DNA of 64,000 nucleotides from Symbiodinium natans (taxonomy: Eukaryota; Sar; Dinophyceae; Suessiales; Symbiodiniaceae). A model generated the notes under the pieces. The model was not told the DNA's origin. It saw nothing but the letters and a program-made list of their open reading frames with translations, and did not search any database. The translations under genes and the position numbers were made by a program. Position 1 is the stretch's first letter; every line of letters begins with the position of its first letter. This document shows positions 12,728 to 24,867 of this stretch, piece by piece. Where the stretch lies: contig CAJNDS010002200.1 in NCBI GenBank assembly GCA_905221605.1, forward strand, positions 290,287 to 354,286, given 5' to 3'.

Positions 12728-13513
12728 CCCAGGCAATGCCTTCGTTCGAAATCGCCAGCCGGTAGTTCGCGAAAGGCGAGCCCAGCAGCAGTGCGCCTAC
12801 TATCTACTACCTATTTAGGGTTTAGGGCTTAGGGCTTCGGGTTTAGGGTTTAGGGTTTAGGGTTTAGGAGGGCTTTGGGGGGTTTGGGGGGGATTTGGGG
12901 CGGCTTGGGGGGTTTGGGGGTTAAGGTTTGGCAGGGTTTAGGGTTCATACTACCTCGTGATGGCATATAAAAGGGGCTTATCGTTCTGAAGATGAACCCT
13001 TACACCCCCCTCCTTTGCACCCTCGTGCGGTTCGGGCTTAAGAGCTCGGGGCGAAAATTGAATGGGCAGAAGTAGGATATTCCAGAAGATTCCATGGTGA
13101 TTGAGAGGCATGCGGCTGACGATTAGTGCCAGCATAATGTTCTCAGTATTGTCATTGCTTCTGGGAACCCGAGTTTATGTCAAGCCCCATTCCTTAGTAA
13201 ATAGCTCGACCTCTAACCCACAAGTCAATCCTACACCTTGCAACCTCAGGCCCTCAAGCTGGCAACATATAACCCTTCAGAGTTCTTAAGGTTAATCTAA
13301 AGCTACTTTTGTACAGGTTGGCGAAGAATCCTACAACAGCTGTAAAATATAACTTTGAAGCAAGGTAGGCGTTGGGTGTGGAAGGTCAATCCCAAACCCT
13401 AAGCCCTAATTAAAACTTCAGACCCTCAACTCTACACGACATGCCCACGTGCAAGCCCTCTGAACATAAGGGGAAGCCTTAAAAAATGGGGCCCACCTCT
13501 ATCTGATTTTACC

Positions 13514-13616
13514 CTGAGGGTCCATGTACCTTTAGAGCACATACTTGGGCCCTGAAGCTACTATATGAGAACCCCTTTAAGGCCCAAGATATACTACATA
13601 GGCGCATGGAAACTCC
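13514..13616. mobile_element. Family D short inverted-repeat element
   Basis: GAGGGTCCATGTACCTTTAG at the left and CATAGGCGCATGGAAACTCC at the right, with ATACTTGGGCC in the interior, as in the other family-D copies. Confidence 0.6.
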
Positions 13617-14159
13617 AAACTAATGTCTAGAACTCTAAGGATAGTTACATGGTCCCTTAGTATGGGCCCTTGCATGGTGATCTCTGATATACCCTTATGT
13701 ACCCTTATATACCGCTTATATACCCTACAAAGCCCAAGGGCCCTGTCTTCAGAGCCCGAAAAAAGACGGAGGGGGGGGGGATCATATTAAGGGCCCGTGA
13801 AACTACCCTTAGAAGAACCTTGAACCCTGAACCCTAGGAGGGAATAGTTGGTGTGGGGCGGGCGGGGGGGGGGGGGGGGGCCTAAACCATAAACCACAAA
13901 CCCTAAACCCTAAACCCTCAACCCTAAACCCTAAACCCTAAACCCTAAACCCTAAACCCCAATTCCAAAAAACAACAGCTCCTCCAGGGCGGCTGGAAGA
14001 GGATGTGCTGGCGGAAGCCTCATCCCGCCGCGGGTTTAGGGTTTAGGGTTTAGGGTTTAGGGTTTAGGGTTTAGGGTTTAGGGTTTAGGGTTTAGGGTTC
14101 GGCAGGGACTATTGCGAATTAGAAAGCTGCGAGGGCTTGGGGTTTAGGGCTTGGGGTCT

Positions 14160-14236
14160 GGATGTTCCCCCTTATACTAACAGCCCTTAATAGGGGTTAT
14201 ATGTAATGGGGTGGTGGGGAGCGGGCGGAACATCCC
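14160..14236. mobile_element. Family C short inverted-repeat element
   Basis: Begins GGATGTTCCCCCTTATACTA and ends GCGGAACATCCC. The shortest of three copies, about 77 bases. Confidence 0.6.
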
Positions 14237-15168
14237 AAGCCTAGGGTGTAGAAGGCTGCAGGCTGCTGGTAGGTGGAAGCGCGAGGTGCGGTGTTTGTCA
14301 GACCCTTTGCCATTGGTGGTGGTGTTGGGAAAGGTGGGGAGGGGGTGTGAAAGCCTCAACCTCAACCCACATGTGCCCCCGCACACTTCTATACCTCAAA
14401 CCCCTCAAAACTGTGAAGAAAGGACAGGTGCAGCAATGTGCTTGCTGTAAGTCTAAGCCTCCCATACACTGCTTGGGGTGTATACAAGCTTCAGATCAAA
14501 CTCTGATGAAAGGAACTGACCACTTGAAACTAGACTGGTGAGTTGAACATCCCTTTGTCCAAATCCTCTATGCCTGGTGTGTTTACTGCTATTGACACCA
14601 CGACGGTACAATTTACTAGGTTGCCCAGTAACCTAGGATTTAAACCGGTGCCCTTTCTTGCTTAAAGAGGTTTAGAAGGAAAACTAACCCCCCCCAAAAA
14701 AAAGGAAATGAGGGTACTGCTGGGCATCCTAGTTTATATAGGCGAAGGGATATTCAATCGAAGGGAAATTCAAGCATGTTCGGGCAACCTGGTCTCCACC
14801 CACTGAGTCTTCTTCGTTTTACTTCTGTTCGTTACCATCCGTGCTGTACACCCGGGTTGGGTCTGGGGGTCTAGCGTAAGGGGCTCAAGCTTTCTATCTA
14901 GGACTGCAATGTCCTTAATGCGGGAGGGTCCAGGCGAGAGTAGGCAGCCTAGTAATTTCAGTAATGCCTAATACTCCAGACGACTTCCGCCCGTAATGTT
15001 CCCTAACTCCCTCCCTGAACCCTTTCGAAATCCTATCCCAAACCTACAAACCTACATCCAACCCCCCCCTCCCCCCCCCCCCCAAAAAAAAAAAAAAATC
15101 ACAATTCCCCTAAACCTATGTGACCATTCCCTGTTGCACAAGAGTCAACAAGTCGCACGAGCGAGATC

Positions 15169-15260
15169 TCAGAGCAAGACGGGTTCCGCCTCCAACCACG
15201 ACAGGACCTTTTCAGGCGTCGCACAAGCGCAGGCTTCACCCAAAACTTGTGCAATTGCGG
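15169..15260 (-). CDS. Candidate exon of unknown gene, ends in TGA
   Basis: Minus frame AIAQVLGEACACATPEKVLS then WLEAEPVLL and TGA at 15169-15171. Could be a C-terminus. The right flank is a single TTTAGGG; the left flank is a poly-C/poly-A run (15062-15098). Confidence 0.4.
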
Positions 15261-16184
15261 TTTAGGGTTTTAGGAAACCCATAAACCCTAAACCCTCCAT
15301 GTGCTTGGCCCTAGGTACCTTCTATCCCTCTATATAACCTTCGAGGGATTATACGTAATTCCGTCATTCCTTGCTAAGAAAGGGTTAGAAAAAAACAACC
15401 AAAACCACAAAAGCCCGCCCCCAAAAAAGCCAACAGACCCTAAATCCCAAACCCTCTTGAAACCTTAGAAAGCCCTTCAAAGCTCAGGACCCCAAAAAAG
15501 CCCCGGAGGCACCTCCGCTTCGAAAAAGTGGCCGTGCGGGAAGGACACCTTTCAAAGACCGTCGGTAGGAATTGTATGAAGGTTTTTGGGTTTTTCTTCG
15601 GGCTGAGGGGCTTAAGGGGGTATAGGGGCTTTAACTTATGGATTTTAAGGAGCTTGATATAGGGGTCGGAATAATTACGAATGGTATGATTATTCCCTTG
15701 TGGTCCCCATAAAACTGTACGATAAGAATCCCCCCCCAAAAAAACTACTCTATTCAGCGAGGTCGCTTCTTCGGGTTTACGATGCTTTCAGGGCCGGGTG
15801 TGTTGCCCGGCGGTAGCCAAAGAGATCTTACACCTTCAAGGTCTCGGTGATGTTTGCATGGAAGCATTTGCAACAGGCAATCATCCGCCAAACTACTGAA
15901 TTCTCTTTGCATATGAGGTGATTCGTAATGATTCAGAAAAAGAGCTATGTGTTGCTCACTTATCAGAATAGGCATGACATCGTTTTGGAGAGCAGTGTGT
16001 GTCTGGCGGATGCGGAGTAGACACAACCGATTCAAGCTAAAAGGACAACAGAAAAACACCTGTTTCCGAACAATTTGCTGGGACAGTGAATGCTTGGAAT
16101 TGAGATGCTGAACCCTGAACCCTGAACCCTGAACCCCGAACCCTGAACCCTAAACCCTAAACCCTAAATCCTAAACCGCAGTGA

Positions 16185-16271
16185 CCGAAAAAACAAAAGC
16201 AACTCGAAGCCCGAAAGCTCCAACATCGCCTCCAGAGACTCAAAGTCCAGCCAGTCAGATGCTGCCTGGTT
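16185..16271 (-). CDS. Candidate exon of unknown gene
   Basis: After CTGCAG (16272-16277) the minus frame reads NQAASDWLDFESLEAMLELS then GFELLLFFRSLR. The acidic helix and GFEL ending recall the last helix-strand of class I methyltransferases, but this is weak. CCCTAAA to the left (to 16168), TTTAGGG to the right (from 16284). Confidence 0.45.
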
Positions 16272-16365
16272 CTGCAGCCCTAAGGGTTTAGGGTTTAGGG
16301 TTTAGGGTTTAGGGTTTAGGGTTTAGGGTTTAGGGTTTGGGGTTTAGGTTTTAGGTTTAGGGTTT

Positions 16366-16469
16366 CAGGTCCATGTACCTAAATAGGGAATGCTTGGGCC
16401 TTGAAGTATATACCTCCTATGTAGGGACTTTGGGGCCCAAGTATATGACGATAAGGTGGACCCCTGGGG
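16366..16469. mobile_element. Family D element
   Basis: GGTCCATGTACCTAAATAGG ... GGGGCCCAAGTATATGACG ... GGTGGACCCC. Matches the arm at 62756-62823. Confidence 0.65.
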
Positions 16470-16699
16470 CAGGGTTCCGGGTTTACGGGTACAAGGGCTA
16501 AAGCTCAAGGGCCTCGAGGGTCTAGAGGGTTTACCAGAACTGCTGCAGCGTTCACCTCCGACAGGCGGCCTACCAGCAAACCAGCCGCCCTCCGCCTTCA
16601 TAAGGGCCTATGGTCGGTATAGGTTTAGGGTTTAGGGTTTAGGGTTTAGGGTTTAGGGTTTAGGGTTTAGGGTTTAGGGTTTAGGGTTTAGGCTTTAGG

Positions 16700-16768
16700 G
16701 TTTAAGCGCTTAGGAGGGTAGGGTCGAAGCCCGAGGCACGTTTCCACGGCCCCCAAAGCATCCTCGGC
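16700..16768 (-). CDS. Candidate TPR-like exon
   Basis: After AGACAG|G at 16768 the minus frame reads AEDALGAVETCLGLRPYP, matching the A..A...E..L.L.P rhythm of one TPR helix. Flanked by TTTAGGG arrays on both sides. Confidence 0.4.
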
Positions 16769-18288
16769 CTGTCTACATGCTGATCGTGAAACCCTGGTTT
16801 AGGGTTTAGGGTTTAGGGTTTAGGGTTTAGGGTTTAGGGTTTAGGGTTCTTACCGGGGAATGCCAACATAAGGAACCCTATATCATGCCTTAGAGGGTGT
16901 ATATAGGGGATATAAGATACCTGGACCTAATTTCCCCCGTTCCCTGCTAAGAACCCTAAACCCTAAACCCTAAACCCTAAACCCTAAACCCTAAACCCTA
17001 AAACCCCAAACCCTACTAGAAGGAACCCTACCATACCCGGGGATCAGAACCCTAAACAACCCTAGAAGTAGAAGAGCAGTTTGTTCGATGGGGCGCTTAG
17101 GAACAACATCCCGTTGTTAACTCAGTATCCACCTTTAACTCTACAGATATCCAACGCGCAACCCTAAACCAGGCCATAAGTCTTACACTCTAGACCTTAA
17201 ACCAATTAGGCGCCGAACCGTGAACCTCCCAACCCCTAAAGCCTAACCCTGAACCCCAACCCCCTAAACCATAAACCCTAACCCTAAACCCTAAACCCTA
17301 AACCCTAAACCCTAAACCCTAAACCCTAAACCCTAAACCCTAAACCCTAACCGTAAACCCTGCGGAGCCTGCATGTCACAGGACGGCTTCGGTGGCCTCA
17401 GTGGGTCGGTTCGGGGTTTAGGGTTTTAGGGTTTAGGGTTTCGGGTGTAAGGTTTAGGGTTTAGGGTTTAGGGTTTAGGGTTTAGGGTGTAGGGTCTAGG
17501 GTTTAGCGCTGGTTTTGAGGTTTAGGGCAGGTCTCGAGGTTTACTGGGCTTGCAAAGACTGGGGTCTGAGGCTGTATTTTGAGGCTGCACAAGGCTTTAG
17601 GGTTCAGGGAATGAGCTTTAATGGTTTCGCAGGGTGATGTCGGTGTGATGCTAGGCCTCTTACTAGTACTACTAACAAGAGTTCTGGGACCTGATACATA
17701 TAACACCCTAGACCCTGAACCCTAAACTCGAATTCCCCCCAGCAAACATCCTTTGGGAGTTCGGCACCGGGATACATGAGTTGCAAGGGGCTCAGCCCTA
17801 AACCCTAAAACCCTGAAACCCCAAAACCGAAACCCTAAACCCTAAACCCTAAAACCCCAAAACCCTAAACCCTTGAGAGTTTTGAGGTTTACAGGTTCCA
17901 ACTTCAGGAGTCGCGTAAAGCAGCACCCCGATGGAGCGCGGCGTCCGATGCTGAATTTGTTTAGGGTTTAGGGTTTAGGGTTTAGGGTTTAGGGGTTTAG
18001 GGGTTTAGGGTTTAGGGTTTAGGGTTTAGGGTTTAGGGCTTAGGGTTTAGGGTTTAGGGTTTAGGGTTGCTTTGTTGGTGTGCCCGTGGCTAATTTGCAG
18101 GCACACACGGAACCGCCAAGCCCCCAACTCAAGAAGATTCTTTGCAGCTTCTCCCACACCTCGTCCAGACATTGCAGCTTACTTCAACCTCGCCTAAACC
18201 CTACACCCTACACCCTACACCCTAAACCCTTCCAGCTCATCCCATACCTGGTCAGGCTCCTCGAGAAACTGTACACAGCTTGCCACAC

Positions 18289-18398
18289 CTCGTCAGCGTT
18301 TCAAAGTGGCTCGAGCTCTCCTGCTGCAACTCCGAGAGCTCCCGCTGAAGCTCCATCCCGTTCTCGGCCAGCGCATTGTGGGTCGTACTTTTCTGGTG
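18289..18398 (-). CDS. Candidate coiled-coil exon
   Basis: Bounded by TTTTGCAG (18399 side) and GACGAG|GTG at 18289. The minus frame reads NALAENGMELQRELSELQQE then SSSHFETLTR, a heptad-like coil. A near-copy of the donor region (GACGAGGTGTGG) recurs at about 18160, so the next exon may start there; the phase does not close without adjustment. Confidence 0.45.
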
Positions 18399-18668
18399 CT
18401 GCAAAAGTGGGGTTCGAATTAGGGTAACTAGAGTTATAATTGGCTGTAACCTAGTTTAGGCTCCTTATTAACCGCACGTGTAAAAGTCTTGTAAAGCGCG
18501 CATTCAACCCCCCCCCCCCCCCCCCCAGCCAAAGCAGTGCATAGAAACTATCCAAGAAACCTGAAGGAACTCAGGGTTTGGGCGCCTGGAGGGGTTTAGG
18601 GTTTAGGGTTTCGGGCTTCGGGTTTAAAGCCTCCCCTTCCGCCCCCCACTCTCCCCCCTCTCCCTTAA

Positions 18669-18738
18669 GGCAGGTGGCGGCGGGGGCGCAGGCCGTGCTG
18701 AGAGCCGCCGGTCGCCCGGGTGCTGCTGGTAGTCTATC
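18669..18738 (-). CDS. Candidate proline-rich exon
   Basis: One of the best acceptors in the window (TTCTTTCTCAG, minus) precedes a frame reading IDYQQHPGDRRLSARPAPPP. The proline run suggests a linker. Gene unknown. Confidence 0.45.
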
Positions 18739-19022
18739 CTGAGAAAGAAGCTTGACTTAGCAAAGCCTAGGGTTTAGGATTTAGGGCTTAGGGTTTAGGG
18801 TTTAGGGTTTAGGGTTTAGGGTTTAGGGTTTAGGGTTTAGGAAACCTCAAAACGCCAAAACCCCAACACCCCAAAGCCCAAAACCCTAAACCCCTCAAAC
18901 CCTAAACCCTGTAGGTCTTTGGGGTTACAGGGCCGACACTCAGAAGTGTCTTGACTGGTGTACTAGGCACCGGGATTTGGGGCTTAGGCCGGGCTCAGGA
19001 AACCCTCAACTCTGCAAGGAAA

Positions 19023-19300
19023 AGGGTTTAGGGGGTGTTTAGGGGGTTTAGGGGGTTTAGGGTGTTTAGGGGGTTTAGGGGGTTTAGGGGGGTTTAGGGG
19101 GTTTAGGGGGTTTTAAGGGGGTTAAGGGGGTTAAGGGGGTTTAGGGGGTTTAGGGTGTTTAGGGGGTTTAGGGGGTTTAGGGGGTTTAGGGGGTTTAGGG
19201 GGTTTAGGGGGTTTAGGGGGTTTAGGCTGTTTAGGGGGTTCTAAGGGGGTTTAGGGGGTTGAGGGGGTTGAGGGGGTTTAGGGGGTTGGGGGGTTTAGGG
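19023..19300 (+). repeat. Array of the 9-base variant TTTAGGGGG
   Basis: About 30 units with scattered changes (TTTAGGGTG, TTAAGGGGG). The same variant recurs at 27610-27712. Confidence 0.93.
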
Positions 19301-19499
19301 TTGCTACAAACACTAGCATCCTGAGCCTGCGCTGGTACGCGCTCAACCCCAATCTGAATCTTGAGCCTGAACCCCAATCTGAATCTTGACCCTAAACCCT
19401 AAACCCTAAACCCTAAACCCTAAACCCTAAACGCTAGACCCTAAACCCTAAACCCTAAACCCTAAACCCTAAACCCTAAACCCTAAACCCTGAACCCTC

Positions 19500-19572
19500 C
19501 AAAGGCCGTCCTGTAGATGCCCAGCTCGCGAAGCACGGCCATCATCCCTGGCCGGCGCGAGCAAGCTCGGGT
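19500..19572 (-). CDS. Candidate exon of unknown gene
   Basis: Minus frame RPGMMAVLRELGIYRTAFGG, between CCCTAAA (to 19493) and TTTAGGG (from 19585). Short but protein-like. Confidence 0.4.
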
Positions 19573-19854
19573 TGGGTCCGGCTAGGGTTTAGGGTTTAGG
19601 GTTTAGGGTTTAGGGCTTCGGGTTTATTTTGGGGTTTAGGGTTTAGGGCTTAGGGTTTAGGGTTTGGGGTGAAGGCTTCCACTACCCAGACCCCTGGAAG
19701 AATCTGGAAAGTTGTCCCCCTTAAGAAAGCCTACTGAATAAGGCTAATTGGGTTCCTGATATTCCCGAACCCCAATCGCAGGGCTATAAGTTATAACTAT
19801 GGTAACTGCACTTATAACCGTATTCAGGGTTCGTCAAACCCTACAGATACTTAA

Positions 19855-20060
19855 CCACGAACCTCCAAGTAGAACCCCAAACTACGAACCTCCAAGTAGA
19901 ACCCCTAACCACGAACCTCCAAGTAGAACCCCTAACCATGAACCTCCAAGTAGAACCCCGAACCACGAACCTCCAAGTAGAACCCCTAACCACGAACCTC
20001 CAAGTAGAACCCCTAACCATGAACCTCCAAGTAGAACCCCTGAAGCCCCTAAACCCTAAA
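19855..20060 (+). repeat. 27-base minisatellite made from a family-B terminus
   Basis: About seven copies of a unit holding ACGAACCTCCAAGTAGAACC. The unit is the right end of a family-B element (AACCTCCAAGTAG); a degraded family-B body lies just left (19785-19840). The plus frame gives the repeat NHEPPSRTP, not taken as a gene. Confidence 0.88.
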
Positions 20061-20124
20061 CCCTAAACCCTAAAACCCCTAAGTAGAACCCCTGAAGCCC
20101 CAACTCCCCCCCCTTGATTGCGGG

Positions 20125-20181
20125 GGGCGCGCCCACAAAGCCCCAGGAAAGTTGAAGAACGCGCGTGACGCCTCGAAGCAC
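20125..20181 (-). CDS. Candidate exon of unknown gene
   Basis: After GAAG|G at 20181 the minus frame reads CFEASRAFFNFPGALWARP, loosely like a TPR helix pair. It lies left of a degraded family-B region. Confidence 0.35.
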
Positions 20182-20887
20182 CTTCCAGGCTGGTCTGTTA
20201 TAGGCCTTCAGCATCCCCATAGTCAACCCTATGAAGGGCCTTTTTTGAAGGGATTACAGGGTTTGGGGGTTTCGGGTTTAGGGTTTAGGGTTTAGGGTGT
20301 TCTGGACATTTTGGCGAGGTTAGGGTGTGGGTTTAGGAGGACTTTGTAGTAACTGATTCTGATAATTATGGTTGAGGGTGTGAGGCTTGGGACTTTATGT
20401 TCATGGCTGCGGCGTTTTGGGGTCTACTCTTTCGCTAGCACTGTTGGATGTTTCCAAACGTTCGGGTGCCCTCATACCCGTGCATCTATAGTCTTTGTTA
20501 TTGCGGCACGCGTAAGAAACCAAAGCGCTGAACCCCTAAATCATAAAGCTATGCAATCCCCTCTCAATCCAAGAAGCCTTCCAGACCATCTGTGCATAAA
20601 CTGCGAAAAACACAGCCTTCCATAAACCACGCGGGTTGATACTTCTGGAAACCCTGTATACACTCTCTCGAGATGTTGAGAAAGAGCCCAAACTAAACAT
20701 CACATACCCCACCCCTAAACCCTGAACCCTCAACCCTAAACACCCCATTCACCCTACAAAAACCCTAAACTCCAAACATCTCCAAACCCAAACCCTAAAC
20801 CCTAAACCCTAAACCCTACTCAAAACCCTAAACCCTAAAACCCAAACCCTAAACCCCAACCCCAACCCCGTTACGTCTCCAAGCCAC

Positions 20888-20982
20888 CTGCCAGGGCAAA
20901 CGCTCGGGCACAAAGTGCTTGGCGAAAGGCCCAGCGAGCTGGTGGTGGGGCACGCGCGCCTGGCCTGATCGGTCCAAGTCAG
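20888..20982 (-). CDS. Candidate exon of unknown gene
   Basis: An AAG acceptor (20983-20985) and a CAG|GTGGC donor at 20888 bound a minus frame reading ADLDRSGQARVPHHQLAGPF then AKHFVPERLPWQ. A clear coding signature; family not recognised. Confidence 0.5.
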
Positions 20983-22159
20983 CTTCAGGGTTAGGGTTTA
21001 GGGTTTAGGGTTTAGGGTTTAGGGTCTAGGGTTTAGGGTTTAGGGTTTAGGGTTTAGGGTTTGGGGGTTTAGGGTTTAGGGTTTAGGGCTTAGAGCTTAG
21101 GGTTTATTAGGGTTTGAGGATTCGGGTTTGGGGGTCTAGTTCGTGGTTTAGGTAAGCTTCAGGGCTCATGGTTTGCCCAGGGCAAGTTCGCAGGCAAAAA
21201 CCCAACAGGGTTTAGCAAAGGGTTTAGGGTTTAGGGTTTAGGGTTCAGGGTTTAGGGTTTAGGGTTTAGGGTTTAGGGTTTAGAGTCTAGGGTTTAGTAA
21301 AGGATTTAGGGTTTTAGGGTCCCACCATTTGCACCTCCAGCTCAAAGCCCCAAAGGTCCCAAAGCTCTCAGTGCCCGAGAAACCCTGAACCTCAAGAAGC
21401 ATCAATATCCTCAACAAAAACACCCGAAACAAGCCAAACACATGCTAACGCCCTCAACCCCTATGGGCCTGCCTACGCCCCAAACACCCCACACTCCTAA
21501 ACCGCAAACCTCTGTCCCTCGAAGCTCAGACACCCTATCCCCTCCCTCCAAAAGGGTAAGAAAGCCTTCTGAGCTGCCAAAAGAGGTCTGCCGCTGCACC
21601 TCTGAGCTACAGGGAGTGTTTCGGGTGTTTTTGGGATTTAGGGGGCTTAAGGTTTAAAGGTTTAAGGTAGAAGGGTTAAAGGGTCCAACGTTGTAAGGGT
21701 TGAGGGCTGAGGATAACTAAAGCAGTTTGAGGGGCTTTAGCATCTATAAGATCCAAGTCCGAGGGCTCAGAATAGTAACGGGCCCTTCCCGCTTTTGTGC
21801 TTTTACTGCTGGCTGTGGGGTTGAGGGCGTCAAGAGTTGGGGATTGGAGATCCTAAACCCTAAACCCAAAAAAAACCAAAAACCCAAAACCCTAAACCCT
21901 AAACCCTAAAACCTACACCCTAAACCCTAAACCCTAAACCCTAAACCCTAAACCCTAAACCCTACACCCTAAACCCTACCCGCTTGGTGTCGGCTTGAGG
22001 GCCACCTGAGCCTTCAACATACGGCGGAGGTTTTGTTTTATTAAGGTTTAGGGTTTAGGGTTTAGGGTTTAGGGTTTAGGGTTTAGGGTTTAGGGTTTAG
22101 GGTTTAGGGTTTAGGGTGTGGCTCGGGCCTGTTTTGTTTTCCTTTTTTGTGACTCGGCT

Positions 22160-22336
22160 TGGCTTGGCAAATTCTGTAAATAGCGGCATTTCTGCGTTGT
22201 CAGGGGCTTCAAATACTGTAATTAAATAACAGCACTTCTGCCTTTTTGGATGCTGCAAATACTGCAAATACCAGCATGTCTGCGTTTTCGGAGGCTGCAA
22301 ATACTGTAAATAGCAGCATTTCTGCGTTTCATTGGC
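22160..22336 (-). repeat. 36-base minisatellite
   Basis: Four or so copies of a unit containing CTGCAAATACTGTAAATAGC and ATTTCTGCGTTTTCGGAGG. The unit length is a multiple of three, so a chance ORF repeats CCYLQYLQPP on the minus strand. Confidence 0.8.
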
Positions 22337-22514
22337 TGCAAGTACCACGAAGCCCGCACGATAGGTTGGAAGGGAATCATATGCTTTGACGCAAGCAGCA
22401 CGGCCGAATAAGGGGGTTGGGCCTTTGAAGCGATTTCGATGGATTCATCTTTGAAACAAGCTTTGCAGAGCTTCAGAAATAGACCGCAGGACGACGAAAA
22501 ACAAAAAAACACGT

Positions 22515-22715
22515 ACCGGACCACGGGACCAGGGACCGCGGGACCAGAGGACCAAACAACCAGAGGACCGGAAGACCAGAGGACCAGAGCACCACGGGAC
22601 CAGAGGACCAGAGGACCACGGCACCACGGCACCACGGCACCACGGCACCAGAGGACCAGAGGACCAGAGGACCAGAGGACCAGAGGACCAGGGGACCAGG
22701 GGACCAGGGGACCCG
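22515..22715 (+). repeat. GGACCAGA-type minisatellite
   Basis: A degenerate 9-base repeat (GACCAGAGG, with CACGGCACC variants). It creates spurious collagen-like ORFs in several frames on both strands. Confidence 0.9.
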
Positions 22716-23969
22716 AGCCGCACCTTTCAAAGGAAAAATGCCCGAGACACACCTTTAAAAAAAACAAACCCTTGGCCCTTCAACATACTTCAACCCCAAA
22801 ACACTCAACCCTGACACCGAAACTTCCCTACACCCTAAACCCTGAACCATAAAACCTGAACCCTAAACTTTAAACCTGAAACCTAGACCCGGAAACCTGA
22901 ACCCAAGCCCTGAACCCGAAACCCCGAGCCCTAAACCCTGAACACGAAACCATGACCCCAGTCTCCAGACTGCACTGGCAAAGCGATGGGCCCCCTCAGC
23001 CTGCTACGCACCAAGCTTTGAAAAAAGACACCTTAAACCCTAAACCCTAAAGCCTAAACCCTGAACCCTGCAACCCCTAAGTCCAACCCACACAAACCCT
23101 GTAAGCTCCAAATTGCAGAGCGCAACTGTACTGGCCCTCAACCCACAATCCGTCTTAGATTGCATGTCATACACGCGTCAATTCCCGGGGTGCCATCAGA
23201 ATGACTACACTGTTCTGGGTGAAGTTGAGGGTACCCCTAAACCCTAAACCCTAAACCCTTACCCCTAAACCCTAAACCCAAAACGAGCTTTCGGTCTCTC
23301 AGCTAAGGCACTAAAGGCGTGGAGAGTTCGATGCCCGGCACCGCTTCTGCGAAGGTCGTCAGCAGCCTGGCGTGTGGGCCGATTCGGGTTTAGGGTTTGG
23401 GGTTTGGGGTTTCGGGTTTAGGGTTTCGGAATTAGGGGTTTGAGGGTTGTCCAGGATCTGTAGGGCACATGCTGTCTGAGCTATATAGAGACCTGCAGCC
23501 TGAATCCTGAACCCCAAACCCTAAACCGTTTGTATTTAGCGTGCAGGCCTCAGGGTGTAGGGCTTAAGGTTTAGGGTTCTGGTTTGCGGCTAGGCTCCTC
23601 TCTTGTTGGCCTTCGCAGCGGTATCAGGGAAGGCTTCCTGTGCTAACCTCGCATACTTGATGACATGTTCTTTATTAAACCCTCTGGGCAACGAACAGAC
23701 CCGAAGCCCTAAACCTGTGAACAAAGAAACCCTGAAGCCCAGAGCCCTACGCCGAAAACCAACAAACACATCAACAAACTGCCTCTTGGTAGGACATGAG
23801 GGAATCAGGCTTTTTTTCATCTCTTGAAGGGTATACGTATAAGGAGATGTTTATAGATGAGGTACCGAATTCCCTCATTCCCCTACTAAGAACCAGCATG
23901 TTAACCTGGACCCTAAACCCTAAACCCTAAACCCTAAACCCTAAACCCTAAACCCTAAACTACAAGAAC

Positions 23970-24078
23970 CCCGCCATCCCGTGGGCCGCGGAACCGATTT
24001 TCTTCTCGCGCGAGAGGCATTGGGCGAGATTCCGCTTCTTCGACGCCCGCAGATCACGGGATGGATGTGCTTCCCTAA
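23970..24078 (-). CDS. Candidate exon, strand uncertain
   Basis: Minus reads ASKKRNLAQCLSREKKIGSA; plus reads NPAIPWAAEPIFFSRERHWA. Both are open over the whole island between CCCTAAA (to 23959) and TTTAGGG (from 24079). The plus peptide is unusually good for an antisense frame, so a plus-strand exon is a live alternative. Confidence 0.3.
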
Positions 24079-24867
24079 TTTAGGGTTTAGGGTTTAGGGT
24101 TTAGGGTTTCGGGTTTAGGTTTAGGGTTATACTTATAGGGTTATACTTATAGGGTTATACTTCTACTACAAGGTTCTTATAAGGGAGAGGGCTTTAAGGG
24201 GGGGATGTAAACCATTTTCCCTAATGCTAGTCAGTCCTCTGACTTCCCAAATTGCCCTGATGCTCCCCACTACTCTAAGGCTCCCAGGCTTCGTGGCGAT
24301 GCCCTAAATACTAAACCCCAACACCTCTCGAATTACCCAGCCTCTACACTTGCACGGTTTCGGGTTTCGGGTATAGGGTTTAGGATTTAGGGTTTAAGGT
24401 TTAAGGTTTAGGGCAAAGGGCTTGAACCCTAAACCCTAAACCCTCTAGAGTTCCGGGAGGGACTTCGCACGTCCTTCCCAGGCGGTGGTTCATTATCGGC
24501 ACGTGACGTACGCAGAGAATGCGAGGTGGAAGCACCCCTCTGCTTCCTGGTTCTTCGGAGATATACAAAGTCCCAAACGTACTCTCCTTCTTTACAACAA
24601 GGCGATGATTGCAGACTAGTCAAGGCTATGTTATATCTGTTTGGTCCGCAAGAACCAGTAAGTCTGGGGTGTCCCTGAGGCAGGGCTCAATCTTCAATCT
24701 GATCTGAGTAACCCTAAACCCTTAGCCCCTCAACCATTCGGGTGTTGGGCTCAGGTATAGGAAAACCCTAAACCCTAAACCCTAAACCCTAAACCCTAAA
24801 CCCTACACCCTGCACCCTGCACCCTACACCCTAAACCCTAAACCCTAAACCCTTCCAACCAGCTGAC

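Larger units (their letters stand above)
8040..14100. other. Repeat-dominated stretch with weak exon-like islands
   Basis: Short islands between opposed telomere tracts at 8100-8200, 9010-9090, 10380-10495, 10925-11000, 11780-11845, 12730-12800 and 13975-14030 have the exon setting, but frames are open on both strands. Examples: minus ALGKLQAGAPFAAEPYSAQG (11.8 kb) and plus YGQGCGTANGCPSGCCAV (10.4 kb). None assigned. Confidence 0.45.

Noticed and set aside
15754-16059. 101-codon minus ORF (ALQNDVMPILISEQHIALFL region)
   Set aside because: It reads like protein in parts, but it lacks the flanking tracts, splice sites and any recognised motif; kept only as a curiosity.
19799-20059. Plus-strand ORF of NHEPPSRTP repeats
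   Set aside because: A 27-base minisatellite is open by virtue of its period; it derives from a mobile-element end.
22439-22852. 137-codon plus-strand ORF rich in RTRGPEDQ, and the antisense SGPLVLWS ORFs
   Set aside because: Produced entirely by the GACCAGAGG minisatellite; long frames exist on both strands of the same repeat.
23290-23350. tRNA-like GAGAGTTCGATGCCCGGCA stretch
   Set aside because: The T-loop-like word is present, but no acceptor stem or anticodon arm pairs with it, and the island has an exon setting.
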